A stretch of DNA of 64,000 bases, from contig NZ_CADFGE010000001.1 of the NCBI RefSeq assembly GCF_902833645.1, forward strand, positions 1 through 64,000, in the 5' to 3' direction. Below, piece by piece: positions 1 through 9,200 of the stretch. This DNA comes from Paraburkholderia fungorum. GTDB taxonomy: Bacteria; Pseudomonadota; Gammaproteobacteria; Burkholderiales; Burkholderiaceae. Position 1 is the stretch's first letter. The number at the start of each line of letters is the position of its first letter. The notes under the pieces were generated by a model, which had not been told where the DNA came from, did not search any database, and saw nothing but the letters and a program-made list of their open reading frames with translations. The position numbers and the translations under genes are program-made.

Positions 1-454
1 GAGTCCACCGCGCGTCGCGCATCAAGCGCCCACACTTATCGGCTGTTAATTTTTAAAGATCGAGTCCGCATTCACTACCGAATCCGCACCGTGTCGCCCA
101 CCTGCGCAACCACCGGTACCGCTTCGTTCTGCGTCGCTGCATCAGCAGCAGAGAAACGAGATTATGAAGATCGACTGCCCCGCCGTCAACCCCCTTCTGC
201 GAATTTTCTTTTGGGTAAGTACGAATCGACGCCAGAACTTGCATCCTTCCACGGCGCCCCTATATATAGCGAGGTAGCAAAATGTGTAGACACCATGTGA
301 GGGCGCGCGACTTCATCTATAGTAGGAAGGCTGTCCGTCGGCGCGCCGCCCATAACGAGCATCCGCCCAGCGACCAATGGCACGCGAACAGGCCCGCGGC
401 GAGAGCGCATCACAAAAGGTGTACGCACAATGAGCGCGAAGGCGCAAGGTCGTA

Positions 455-460
455 TATAAT
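455..460 (+). promoter_or_regulatory. Putative -10 box upstream of rpoD
   Basis: A perfect TATAAT lies at 455-460 in otherwise GC-rich DNA. No good -35 hexamer is visible 16-18 bases upstream, so this is only a candidate. A transcript starting near 467 would meet the terminator at 493-520 after about 50 nt and would have to read through it to reach rpoD. Confidence 0.35.
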
Positions 461-492
461 GCGAGCCGCGCGAATTTCGCACATTTCTATCG

Positions 493-520
493 GCCCGCTT
501 AGTGCGGGCTCATCTTTTTT
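493..520 (+). terminator. Intrinsic terminator upstream of rpoD
   Basis: GCCCGC (493-498) pairs perfectly with GCGGGC (504-509) around a 5-nt loop and is followed by TCATCTTTTTT. This is a standard Rho-independent terminator on the plus strand. It ends either an upstream gene outside the window or a short leader starting at the TATAAT at 455. It lies about 117 bases before the rpoD start. Confidence 0.75.
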
Positions 521-637
521 GCTCCCCAGAGCACAGCCAAACAACCGCGTTGAGTCACTCAGGTGATGTTGAGCCATGCTCGAAACGCCTGACGGTAGCG
601 TCTTGCGTCTCATAGCGAAGCCTCTAGAGGAGAATAC

Positions 638-2635
638 GTGAACCCTTTTGATCGCGAAGATTCGCAACACGAAACTGCCGGATACACCCCAAAAGCGCCC
701 GCTGGCCGTACAGCCAAGGGCAAAGGCGCTGGCAAAGCGATCCCCGTAGCGGCCGAACTGCCGCCGCAACAGGCTGAAGAGCGTCAGCGCCAGATGCGCG
801 CGCTGATCCAGTTGGGCAAGGAGCAAGGCTACCTGACCCACGCGCAGATCAACGACCACCTGCCCGATAACTTCGCGCAAACCGCGGCGATCGACAGCAT
901 CGTCAGCGCGTTCAACGACATGGGCGTGCAGGTCTACGAGCAGGCTCCGGATGCGGAAACCCTGCTGCTCAACTCGAACGCCCCCGCCGTGGTGTCGGAC
1001 GATCAGGCTGACGAGGAAACCGAAGTCGCGTTGTCGACCGTCGATTCCGAGTTCGGCCGTACGACCGACCCCGTGCGCATGTATATGCGCGAAATGGGCG
1101 CAACCGAGTTGCTGACCCGCGCAGGCGAAATCGCGATTGCGAAGCGCATTGAAGACGGTCTGCACGAAATGGTGCAGGCGATTGCCGCTTGCCCGCTCGC
1201 GATCTCCGCCATTCTGGCGAGCGCCCAACAGGTCGCGGACGGCGAACTGCGGATCGACGAACTGGTCGACGGTTTGAACGAAGACACCGCCGCCGCGGAA
1301 GACACCACTGCGGACGCCGCAGCGGACGTCGACGCCGACGCGAGCGACGATGTCGACAGCGATGACGAAGAAGACGACGACGCCGGCCCGGCCGACTCCT
1401 CGGCAGCAGACGAAGCACGTCTGAAGCAACTCACGAGCGATTGCCTCGAGATCTTCGCCCAGGTCGGCATCCTGTCCGATCAGATGAACGCCTCGCACAC
1501 GCGCGGCGACGTCAGCTCGAAGGCTTACCTGCGCGCCCGCGAAGAGATCCAGCAGCACCTCGCGAAGATTCGCTTTACGGCTCGCACGATCGACCGCCTG
1601 TGCGGCGACGTGCAAAGCCAGGTCGCCCAGGTTCGCGCGATCGAACGCAACATCATGCAAATCGTCGTGACGAAGAGCGGCATGCCGCGCGAGCAGTTCA
1701 TCGAATCGTTCAAGGGTCACGAAGCCGATCTCGGCTGGACCGAGCGTGCCGCACGCGGCTCGTCGTCGTTCGGCGCGGCGCTGGAGCGTCATCTGCCGGC
1801 CATCCAGTCGGAACAGCAGAAGCTGATCGACATCGAGGCAACCGTTTCGCTGCCGCTCAAGCATCTGAAAGAGATCAACCGTCAGATGGTTGCCGCCGAG
1901 TCGAAGATGCGCAAGGCCAAGAGCGAGATGATCGAGGCGAATCTGCGTCTCGTGATCTCGATCGCAAAGAAGTACGTCAACCGCGGCATGCTGTTCCTTG
2001 ATCTGATCCAGGAAGGCAACATCGGTTTGATGAAGGCCGTGGACAAGTTCGAATACCGCCGTGGCTGGAAGTTCTCGACGTATGCCACCTGGTGGGTTCG
2101 TCAGGCCGTGACGCGTTCACTCGCCGATCAGGCTCGCACGATCCGCGTGCCGGTGCACATGATCGAAACGATCAACAAGCTCAACCGCATTTCGCGCGAG
2201 ATCCTGCAACAGACCGGTCAGGAAGCCCATCCTTCGGTGCTGGCGGAGCGCATGGAACTGTCGGAAGAGAAAGTGCGCGGCATTCTGAAGATCGCCAAGC
2301 AGCCGGTGTCGATGGAAACGCCGGTGGGTGACGACGGCGACGCCACGCTCGGCGACATGATCGAAGATTCGGCAGCATCTTCGCCGGCTGATGCAGCGAT
2401 GCAGGCCGACTTGCGCGCCGCCATCGACGACGCGCTCGACTCGCTGTCGCCGCGCGAAGCGAAGGTGCTACGCATGCGCTACGGCATCAACACGAAGTCG
2501 GACCACACGCTCGAAGAAGTCGGCAAGCAGTTCGACGTCACGCGCGAGCGGATTCGCCAGATCGAAAGCAAGGCCATGCGCAAGCTGATGCATCCGAGCC
2601 GCGCAGATCGCCTGAAGTCGTTCCTCGACCGTTAA
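638..2635 (+). CDS. rpoD: RNA polymerase primary sigma factor RpoD (sigma-70)
   Basis: Housekeeping sigma factor that directs RNA polymerase to -35/-10 promoters. The 665-aa protein has an N-terminal region 1.1-like part, region 1.2 around residue 145 ([11 protein letters not shown]), a strongly acidic Asp/Ala-rich stretch around residues 220-260 in the non-conserved region, region 2 from about residue 430 ([17 protein letters not shown], then [12 protein letters not shown]), and region 4 in the last 70 residues ([14 protein letters not shown] and the helix-turn-helix [13 protein letters not shown]). The start is GTG at 638, chosen for the GAGGAGAA ribosome site at 627-634; no nearer ATG fits. 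The downstream neighbour is convergent. Large open frames antisense to it are codon-bias shadows. Confidence 0.98.
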   Translation: MNPFDREDSQHETAGYTPKAPAGRTAKGKGAGKAIPVAAELPPQQAEERQRQMRALIQLGKEQGYLTHAQINDHLPDNFAQTAAIDSIVSAFNDMGVQVYEQAPDAETLLLNSNAPAVVSDDQADEETEVALSTVDSEFGRTTDPVRMYMREMGATELLTRAGEIAIAKRIEDGLHEMVQAIAACPLAISAILASAQQVADGELRIDELVDGLNEDTAAAEDTTADAAADVDADASDDVDSDDEEDDDAGPADSSAADEARLKQLTSDCLEIFAQVGILSDQMNASHTRGDVSSKAYLRAREEIQQHLAKIRFTARTIDRLCGDVQSQVAQVRAIERNIMQIVVTKSGMPREQFIESFKGHEADLGWTERAARGSSSFGAALERHLPAIQSEQQKLIDIEATVSLPLKHLKEINRQMVAAESKMRKAKSEMIEANLRLVISIAKKYVNRGMLFLDLIQEGNIGLMKAVDKFEYRRGWKFSTYATWWVRQAVTRSLADQARTIRVPVHMIETINKLNRISREILQQTGQEAHPSVLAERMELSEEKVRGILKIAKQPVSMETPVGDDGDATLGDMIEDSAASSPADAAMQADLRAAIDDALDSLSPREAKVLRMRYGINTKSDHTLEEVGKQFDVTRERIRQIESKAMRKLMHPSRADRLKSFLDR

Positions 2636-2661
2636 GCAAGCGGTTGCGCTTGTCGTGCGCC

Positions 2662-2687
2662 ATGCACGGCAAGCGCATGCCGTGCAT
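2662..2687. terminator. Stem-loop between convergent rpoD and yfaP-type gene
   Basis: ATGCACGGCA (2662-2671) pairs perfectly with TGCCGTGCAT (2678-2687) around a 6-nt loop, 26 bases after the rpoD stop and 17 bases before the convergent gene ends. No T-run follows on either strand, so it may be a bidirectional pause or Rho-assisted terminator, or simply a 3'-end protecting hairpin. Confidence 0.5.
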
Positions 2688-2703
2688 ATCGCCCAGCATT
2701 CGC

Positions 2704-3516
2704 CTAGGGCATCACAAACGTCTTCACGAGCGTCAGCTCGCCTGGCTTACGCATCGGCACCCGAATCGTTTCGCTCTTCTCATTGGGCGTATTCTCGTTC
2801 GTGATGATCGTCACCTGCGCGACGGTCATATCGCTGCCGCTATTCCCATTGCCGTAATAATTCACGTACACCAGATAGGTGCCCTTCAACGGCGCCGCCG
2901 ACGAGTAGATCTCCGGCCCATAGCCGGTCGTCACGTCCACGTCGAGCGAGCCGCCATTCGGCGCAACACGGTCGCCGTACCAGGTGTGCACGCCGTCCGG
3001 CGAAACCACATGCAAGTCCAGATCGGTGCCATCGGTGTCCCATGCGAGCAACACGCGCAATTTCGGTTGGGTTTTACCGCTGTATGCGTCGTAAAACTGC
3101 ACGCGCTTGCGTGAACCATCCGGCGCCCGCAGTTCGACACCGTTACTGCCGGACGGAAATGCGTAAGGCCGCGAGAACTTGCCGTCTTCCTCGATGCGCT
3201 GCGGCAACGGCGTACCGTTCACCACCAGCGTGCCCACCGTGGCGCCCTTCTTCTTCGGCGTGTTACGGATCTGCCCTTCGATCAGCGCGAACTTCGACTG
3301 GCCTTCCGGCGTCGTCACCGTCACGGCCGGATAATGCACGTCCTGCGTATAACGCTCGGTGTCGCCGCTCGTGTTGCGCCAGCCGTTCAACGGCGCGCCG
3401 AAGTCGATATCGCTCGCGTGCGCTAGCGTCGCAGCCTGCAAACAGGCGACGACAAGCATCATCCAGCCAGCCTTCGCCCAACCCGTTGTCTTGACCTTCA
3501 TCGTCACTGCTCCCAT
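2704..3516 (-). CDS. yfaP: YfaP-like secreted protein (DUF2135), copy 1
   Basis: Last gene of the alpha-2-macroglobulin operon. The 270-aa protein has an N-terminal signal peptide (GWMMLVVACLQAATLAHA) and a C-terminal DUF2135 domain marked by WDTDGTDLDLHVVSPDG and the FNENTPNE-like NENTPNEKSETIRVP strand. In E. coli yfaP is the last gene of the yfa cluster; its biochemical role is not established. The start at 3516 has GAGGGCGGG before it, but the Met at 3501 (MKVKTTGWAK) gives a cleaner signal peptide and also has a GGGAG in range, so the start is ambiguous by five codons. It lies 7 bases after copy 2, from which it probably arose by tandem duplication. Probably periplasmic or surface-exposed. 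Confidence 0.88.
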   Translation of the reverse strand: MGAVTMKVKTTGWAKAGWMMLVVACLQAATLAHASDIDFGAPLNGWRNTSGDTERYTQDVHYPAVTVTTPEGQSKFALIEGQIRNTPKKKGATVGTLVVNGTPLPQRIEEDGKFSRPYAFPSGSNGVELRAPDGSRKRVQFYDAYSGKTQPKLRVLLAWDTDGTDLDLHVVSPDGVHTWYGDRVAPNGGSLDVDVTTGYGPEIYSSAAPLKGTYLVYVNYYGNGNSGSDMTVAQVTIITNENTPNEKSETIRVPMRKPGELTLVKTFVMP

Positions 3517-3523
3517 CCCGCCC

Positions 3524-4414
3524 TCAGAGTCGCTCGCTTTTCACGAGCTGCAGGTCGCCGATCTTGCGCAGCGGCACGACCATTGTTTCACGCCGCTCGT
3601 TCGGCGTGTTTTCATTGAAAACCAGCGTCAACGTCGCGGTAATAACGTCGCGCTCGTGCGCGGCGGCGTCGAAGTTGTAGCCGGTCGAATCGAAATTGCC
3701 CCAATAGTTCAGAAAGAACAGCCACGTACCATGCTCGGGCGCCGCCGATGAAAATATGCCTGGCCCCGCACCGTCCACCGAATCGACGTCGAAGCCGCTG
3801 CCGTCTTCGAGCGTGGGATTGGCGAAGAACGCATGCAGGCCGCCCGGCGTGATCACGTGCAAATCCACCTGCGCTTTCGGGTCGTCCCACGTGACGATCG
3901 CGCGCAATTTCGCCTGCGGCTTGCTGTGATCGGCTTCGTAGAACTGCATGCGCTGGTGCTGTTTGCCGTCCGCGGAAATCAATTCGATGCTGTTCGAACC
4001 CGCCCCGAATGCCCACGGGCGCGCGAATGCGCCATCTTCGTCGGTATAGAGCGGCGTCGGGTTGCCGTTGACGACCAGCGTGGGCGGCTTGCGCGCGTGT
4101 TTGTCGATGTGCTTCAGGCGCCCTTCGATCAGCGTGCGGTAGCGTTGCGCACCACGGTCGACCGGCGGCCGGGGATAGGCCGCGACGAAGTGCTCGCCTT
4201 CGTTCGTCAATCCGCTGTGGCGCCAACCGCCGAATGCGCCGGTGAGATCGGCGAGCGCACCGCCATTACCGTCGGCGCCGGCAGCTTGCACATTGGTCGC
4301 CATACTCGCCGCCAGCACAGCCGAGACCAAGGCAACAGTCGCGGGAACTCGAACGTGGCGCATCACAGGAAGCGCGCGGAACTTAGCGGAAAGCGAGCGC
4401 GAGAGGGTATTCAT
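3524..4414 (-). CDS. YfaP-like secreted protein (DUF2135), copy 2
   Basis: A 296-aa paralogue of the next gene. It has a signal peptide (residues about 16-44, ending in NVQAAGA), a middle region with the same LVVNG.P.P....DG.F.RP.AF..GSN motif as copy 1, and a C-terminal DUF2135 domain (TWDDPKAQVDLHVITPGG, then VFNENTPNERRETMVVP). Its ATG overlaps the yfaQ stop in an ATGA (4411-4414), so the two are translationally coupled. The role is unknown. Conservation of the DLHV and NENTPNE segments in both copies argues that both are functional. Confidence 0.87.
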   Translation of the reverse strand: MNTLSRSLSAKFRALPVMRHVRVPATVALVSAVLAASMATNVQAAGADGNGGALADLTGAFGGWRHSGLTNEGEHFVAAYPRPPVDRGAQRYRTLIEGRLKHIDKHARKPPTLVVNGNPTPLYTDEDGAFARPWAFGAGSNSIELISADGKQHQRMQFYEADHSKPQAKLRAIVTWDDPKAQVDLHVITPGGLHAFFANPTLEDGSGFDVDSVDGAGPGIFSSAAPEHGTWLFFLNYWGNFDSTGYNFDAAAHERDVITATLTLVFNENTPNERRETMVVPLRKIGDLQLVKSERL

Positions 4415-6213
4415 TGAATGGGATTGTCCGTACGGATCAGCGTGCGAGCGGTACGTTCGACAAACGCTTCATCGAGGCCGCGCGGATGATGCTGGAACGC
4501 GAGGTGAATATATTCATGCGTCAGCGCGATACGGTCCTCTTCGGTCTGCAGACGATATACGTACACGCGATTGCGCTGCGCGTCCGCATAGGGCCGTCCT
4601 TCACGCACCTCGCACACCGCGGGCAGATCGGGGGTCTCGTAACCGGCTGCGCCGTCCATGCGCCGTGCCCACAACGGCGCGTTGCGCTGCAACCATTGCT
4701 GGGCCCCCGCCACCTGGATGCAATCACCGGACAGCGGACTCTCGAACGACGTCAAGGTTGCTTGCGGCCAGGTGCGCGACAGAATCGCGTCGAAAGTGAG
4801 ACCGGTTTGCGCGGACGCCTTCGCGACAAGCCAGCTCATCTGACCGGGGGCGGCCTTGTCGTGGTGATACTGAACCGGCACGCCGGTGAGCACCAGCGCG
4901 TCGGTCAGATCGGCTGCACGGCGCGCCGCAGCGGTCGGCACGCGCGGCAGGACGCGCTGCGTGCTGCTGCTGTCGTCGATACGAAAGCAGCCGTGGTCGT
5001 GATTGCCATGTTGCACGACGTAGGAGCGCGCCGCCACCGCCAAAGCCTTCGCCGCTTCCGGCTGGCTCGTGTCGCCTTCCCGCTCGACCACCCGCGCGAC
5101 GTAGTCGTTCATGCCGAAGCGGCCCACTATCTGCGGCGCACCGGCAGCGTCGCGATCGAGCCGCAGTTCGCCCTGGCTTTCCACCCGCGCCCAGTTGCCG
5201 TTGACGAAGCCGACCCGGAAATCGCCGCGCAACGGACCCTCGGGCACCGCTGCCGGCCCTTTATCGCCGAGCACCTCACGAATCGGATAACGGCTGAAGA
5301 AGTCGACCAGCACGCACGCGTTGTCGTCGGGCACGGTGATTTGCGTGAACAACGGCGCGATGCGCGGCGCGGCGGCCGCCAGCACCCGTGCGCTGCCGCC
5401 GGCGCCCCCTAGCCATACCGGCGTGCCATCGGCGAGCCAGCCTGCCGCACCACCGATCGAAGCACCGGGCCGCGCCGGGTCCGGCATGGTCCAGGTTTTG
5501 GCGCGCAGCACGCTGCCGTAGAGCGACACGGTGCCCTCACCGCGTCCGCTGGTCAGCACCGACACCAGCGTGCTCGACGCCGCTTCGCGTGGCCGTGACG
5601 GCATCGCCTGCAATGCGGCGAGCAGCTCGGTCACCGGCACGCGACGGGTGGGTGTCATCGCGTGGAGGTCGCGCAGCCAGACGGGTGCATGCGCGGCCGT
5701 CCAGTACTTGCGCCAATCGGCCGGATCGAGTTGCAGGCGCGCGGGTTCGAAAAAACGTCCGCACGATTGCACCAGCGCATGATCACGGTCGACGTGACCG
5801 CCTGTCATGCAGCAATACACTTCTTCAGGATCGCCGCCGTTGCAGACGTAGTCCGGCGTGGCGATATTGCGATCGACCAGATAACCATAGACGAACAGCT
5901 TCCACAAGCTGCCGAGCGGCGTCTCCAGCGTCGCCGGCAACGGACGTGCGGACTGCGGCGTGAGACCGTCCGCGGCGGCAGTCGCGGCGGCAGCGGCGTT
6001 GAATTGCCAAAGCTGCGATTGACCGTCGCGCAACCAGGCAAAGCGCAGCATCTGCGCAGCGGACCCGGTCGGCGACACGGACGGCAATGTACTCGCCGCA
6101 GCCGCGACCACAGCCGCACTCGCACCACTAAAAATGCCCCCCGCTCCCACCACGAGCGCAACCCGCAGCGTAACTGCCAGACGATCGCGCGAATGCCGAA
6201 GAGCGGAGAACAC
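4411..6213 (-). CDS. yfaQ: YfaQ-like envelope protein (DUF2300) with PBP-like, SpoIID-like and HExxH motifs
   Basis: A 600-aa protein with an N-terminal hydrophobic signal (residues about 12-42). What I see: an SLWK tetrad at 102-105 in the setting LGSLWKLF, a SCG at 150-152 and a KTW at 239-241, matching in order and context the SxxK, SxN and KTG motifs of penicillin-binding folds. Residues 368-421 (NDYVARVV, then EAAKALAVAARSYVV, then CFRIDDSSSTQRV) resemble the SpoIID/LytB domain. Near the C terminus HEYIH at 566-570 with a Glu at 582 looks like a zinc-protease signature. The family is called DUF2300 and its function is not established, so any peptidoglycan role is my inference. It starts 11 bases after yfaS, and its stop overlaps the next start. 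Confidence 0.87.
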   Translation of the reverse strand: MFSALRHSRDRLAVTLRVALVVGAGGIFSGASAAVVAAAASTLPSVSPTGSAAQMLRFAWLRDGQSQLWQFNAAAAATAAADGLTPQSARPLPATLETPLGSLWKLFVYGYLVDRNIATPDYVCNGGDPEEVYCCMTGGHVDRDHALVQSCGRFFEPARLQLDPADWRKYWTAAHAPVWLRDLHAMTPTRRVPVTELLAALQAMPSRPREAASSTLVSVLTSGRGEGTVSLYGSVLRAKTWTMPDPARPGASIGGAAGWLADGTPVWLGGAGGSARVLAAAAPRIAPLFTQITVPDDNACVLVDFFSRYPIREVLGDKGPAAVPEGPLRGDFRVGFVNGNWARVESQGELRLDRDAAGAPQIVGRFGMNDYVARVVEREGDTSQPEAAKALAVAARSYVVQHGNHDHGCFRIDDSSSTQRVLPRVPTAAARRAADLTDALVLTGVPVQYHHDKAAPGQMSWLVAKASAQTGLTFDAILSRTWPQATLTSFESPLSGDCIQVAGAQQWLQRNAPLWARRMDGAAGYETPDLPAVCEVREGRPYADAQRNRVYVYRLQTEEDRIALTHEYIHLAFQHHPRGLDEAFVERTARTLIRTDNPIQ

Positions 6214-6224
6214 GGCGGCCTCGC

Positions 6225-9200
6225 TTACTGAATACGCAGGCTTGTTACGCGATCGCTCTTGCCGCCTTCGAACGCCTTGGCGTCCGGCTGATACATGCGG
6301 AAGTAGCGAGCCGGCGGCAACGCGAACGTGCCCGGCAACGCGAAGCGAACCAGTTGCCGCAGCGTCACCGGACGATCGAGCAAGGGCACCGGCTGGTGAT
6401 AAGCCAGCTCACCCATCTCATACGACGCAGCACGCGCGAACGGCTGCGGACCGCTTGCGCCGTCCTTTGCGCCCGGCAATCCGTCGATCGACACGCCCCA
6501 GCTAGTCGCCTCGACATCGCCACCCGGCGGCAGCGGCACGTCGAGCAAACCGTAGTGGTAAGCGTTGCCCGAGCGCGGCGTGAGTGTGACTTCGTCGACG
6601 TACAGTGCATTGCTGTCGATCGCATCGCCTGACTTCACCAGACGCGCGGTAAATGCCGAGCGGCCCATTTGACTCGCGGCGTCTCCCTTCTTCGGATCGA
6701 CCTTCACGTCGAGCGGTTCGAGCTTGTAGAAACGGCGTTCGACCGTGATGTTCAGGCGACTGTCCTCGCTCGTATGGCTGCGGAACGAAACCAGTGCGTT
6801 CACATCGGTGCGCGCGCCGCCCGCATCGAGCGTGGTGGGCAGTGCCGCGCCATTCCACTTCCAGAGGGGCGTGCCGGTCGACGTCACAGCGCGTGTCCAG
6901 CCCGCGCCTTGCAGCGATGGCAGCGAAGCCGGCGCCGTATCGCCGCCGAGCGCTTTACGCACCCACAGCAAGGTCAACGCGCGATCGAGCGTCGGGTAAT
7001 CGGCGCTGCTTTTCGCAAGCAAGGCCGACGCATCGATCGCCGCGCCGCCGTCGCCGCCGGTCATGTAAAGCAGGCTCTGCACGAGCGGCGCAGGATCGTT
7101 CGCGAGAGCCGTACGCGCGGCACTCGCCGCGGCCTCGAAGCCATCGGGCAGTTGAGCATTCGAGCCGCGCGCGAGGTTGGCGATCAGCAACGTCGCCATC
7201 TGCTTGCCGCGCGGCGTATCAGGCTGCGCGAACACGATACTGTCCGACGCACCATAGGTGACGTTGGCCGACGGCGCTTTACCGTTAGCCGCTGCATCGC
7301 TCGTCAAATCCGCCGCGACGCCCGAAACCGGCGTGGCGACCGGCAGGCCCATCTGCTGCATGAACCACAGCGCCAGCGCGCGATGCAACAGCGGCTCTTT
7401 GGCGCCGGCGTCGCGATAGACGTCCATTGCGTGCTGCCAGTTGTCGGCAGGCAGCGTAATGCCGAGGCTGCGGCTCGCGAGCCAGTCCGCGTAGTACGCG
7501 TAGGCGGTAATCAACGCACTGCCGCCGGTCGTATCGCCCCACCAGCCGAACGTGCCGCCGACACCCGCCAGCATCGCTAGACGTTGACGCTGATTGCGCA
7601 AGAGCGCTTCGAGCCCCTGCGTCGAGCTTGCATTGTCGCCACGGCCAATCGCATCGTGAGCAAGCGCCAAAGGAATCAGGCGGCTCGAGGTCTGCTCGGC
7701 GCAACCGTACGGATAGTTGATCAGATCGTCGGCGACGCGCGCGAACTGGCTCGCTGCACTGCCGATGAAACGCACGCTGACGTCCTGTGCATCCGGCGGC
7801 AAATTGAGCGGCTTGTTCGAGCCGTCGAGCGCCACCGCGTTCTGATGCAGATCGAGCCAGCCGCTCGCGTCGAGCACGATAGTGGTCTGCAAGCGATCCA
7901 CATCCTTACCCGCACGACGCAAGCTCGCGTCAACCAAACCGGCCTTCAACGCCCCTGTAGGCAGACGCAGATAGTTGGCGCCGCGCTTGAGCGTGACCTT
8001 CTGGTTCAACGAGAGTCCGCCGCCGTTGACCACCCACTCGGCGTCCACGTCCGCGTCGGTCTGATTGAAGGCGATCATGTCGATGGCCGGCTGATCGTTG
8101 ACGCGGAAATGCGACGGTCCGCTCCACTTGAGATACAGCGCCTTATCCGAACGCACGTAAGCGGTGCGTTGGCCGACCATGCCGTCCGGCGCCGCCGCGC
8201 GCACGGTAACGCGCCAGCGGGCCAGCGAGTCCGGCATCCTGAACGTCATGGTCGCGTGACCGTTCGCGTCGGTCTTCAGCGTGCCTTCCCACGCTGCCGT
8301 GTCCTGATCGTCACGGCGCGGCCGTTCGAGCACCTTCACGCCGCGCTCGTTGTAGTTCGCGCGTTGCGGGCCACCGGGCGCGCCCTTCAACGGCGAGCGC
8401 GCCAGGTCGTACGTAATGAACGACAGGCTCGACGAGGTCCGCACGTTGTTACGGCGCGGATGATAGAAAAAGTCGACGATATTCGGCGCGATTTCCGGCT
8501 GCAATACGTAGACCATTTCATCGACCACGCTCACCGTCAGGTTCGCTGCTTCCGGTTTGCCGTTCAGCGTGCTGTCGAAATTCAGCGTGACCGTATCGCC
8601 CGGACCGTACACCGGCTTGTCGCTCTTCACGTTCAGTTCGATCTGCGGTTGCGCGACCACGATGCCCGCGTTCTGGAACACGTATTCGCCGGCATACACG
8701 TACAGCACCGAGAACGTCATGTTCGGTGCGAATTCTTCGCCGACCTTGATACGCGCCTTCCATTGCGAGGGCGCCACGCGTTGCAGTTGCAACCAGTCGC
8801 CGCCCGCTGTCAGCAACGCACGGTGTTCGACGTTGTCGCGCTCGAGCGTCAGGAGTGCATCGTTGACCGGCATCGGGAAGGTAATCAGTGCTTCGGCGGT
8901 ATCGCCGATCCTGTACTTATCGCGATCGAACACGATCTCGACGCTGCCCGGAATCGCCTTCAGACCATCACCCGCCACCCAATGGCTCGTGGCCGCGAGC
9001 AGATTGCCCGTGTCGTCCTTGACGGACAGCGTGTATGAGCCCGGCTCATCGAATTGCACCGGGAACGACAGCTTGCCGCCTGCCGTCGCGCCCTTGAGTG
9101 CGCCTTCGCCGTGTGTCTGCGATTCGAGGCGCCTCCATTCCCATTTGGCCGGCGCATGCGACGCCGGATCGATCGTACCCAGCGCTTGCAAATCGAAATT

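Larger units (their letters stand above)
1..637. other. Gene-free region upstream of rpoD
   Basis: No convincing gene. The open frames here are short and look like no protein family I know. In E. coli dnaG precedes rpoD, but no dnaG end is visible in these 637 bases. The left part has an AT-rich stretch (TGTTAATTTTTAAAGATCG near 46-64) and a CTGC-ATCA-GCAG mini-hairpin followed by AGAAACGAGATTATGAAG near 138-172. The right part holds a possible -10 box and a clear intrinsic terminator, listed separately. Confidence 0.6.

Noticed and set aside
410..1864. 484-codon open frame antisense to rpoD
   Set aside because: It lies fully opposite rpoD, is Arg/Val/Asp-rich without any motif, and arises from GC-rich codon use in the real gene.
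7584..9038. 484-codon open frame antisense to yfaS
   Set aside because: The same shadow effect; no motif, no ribosome site, and the opposite strand is unmistakably a macroglobulin.
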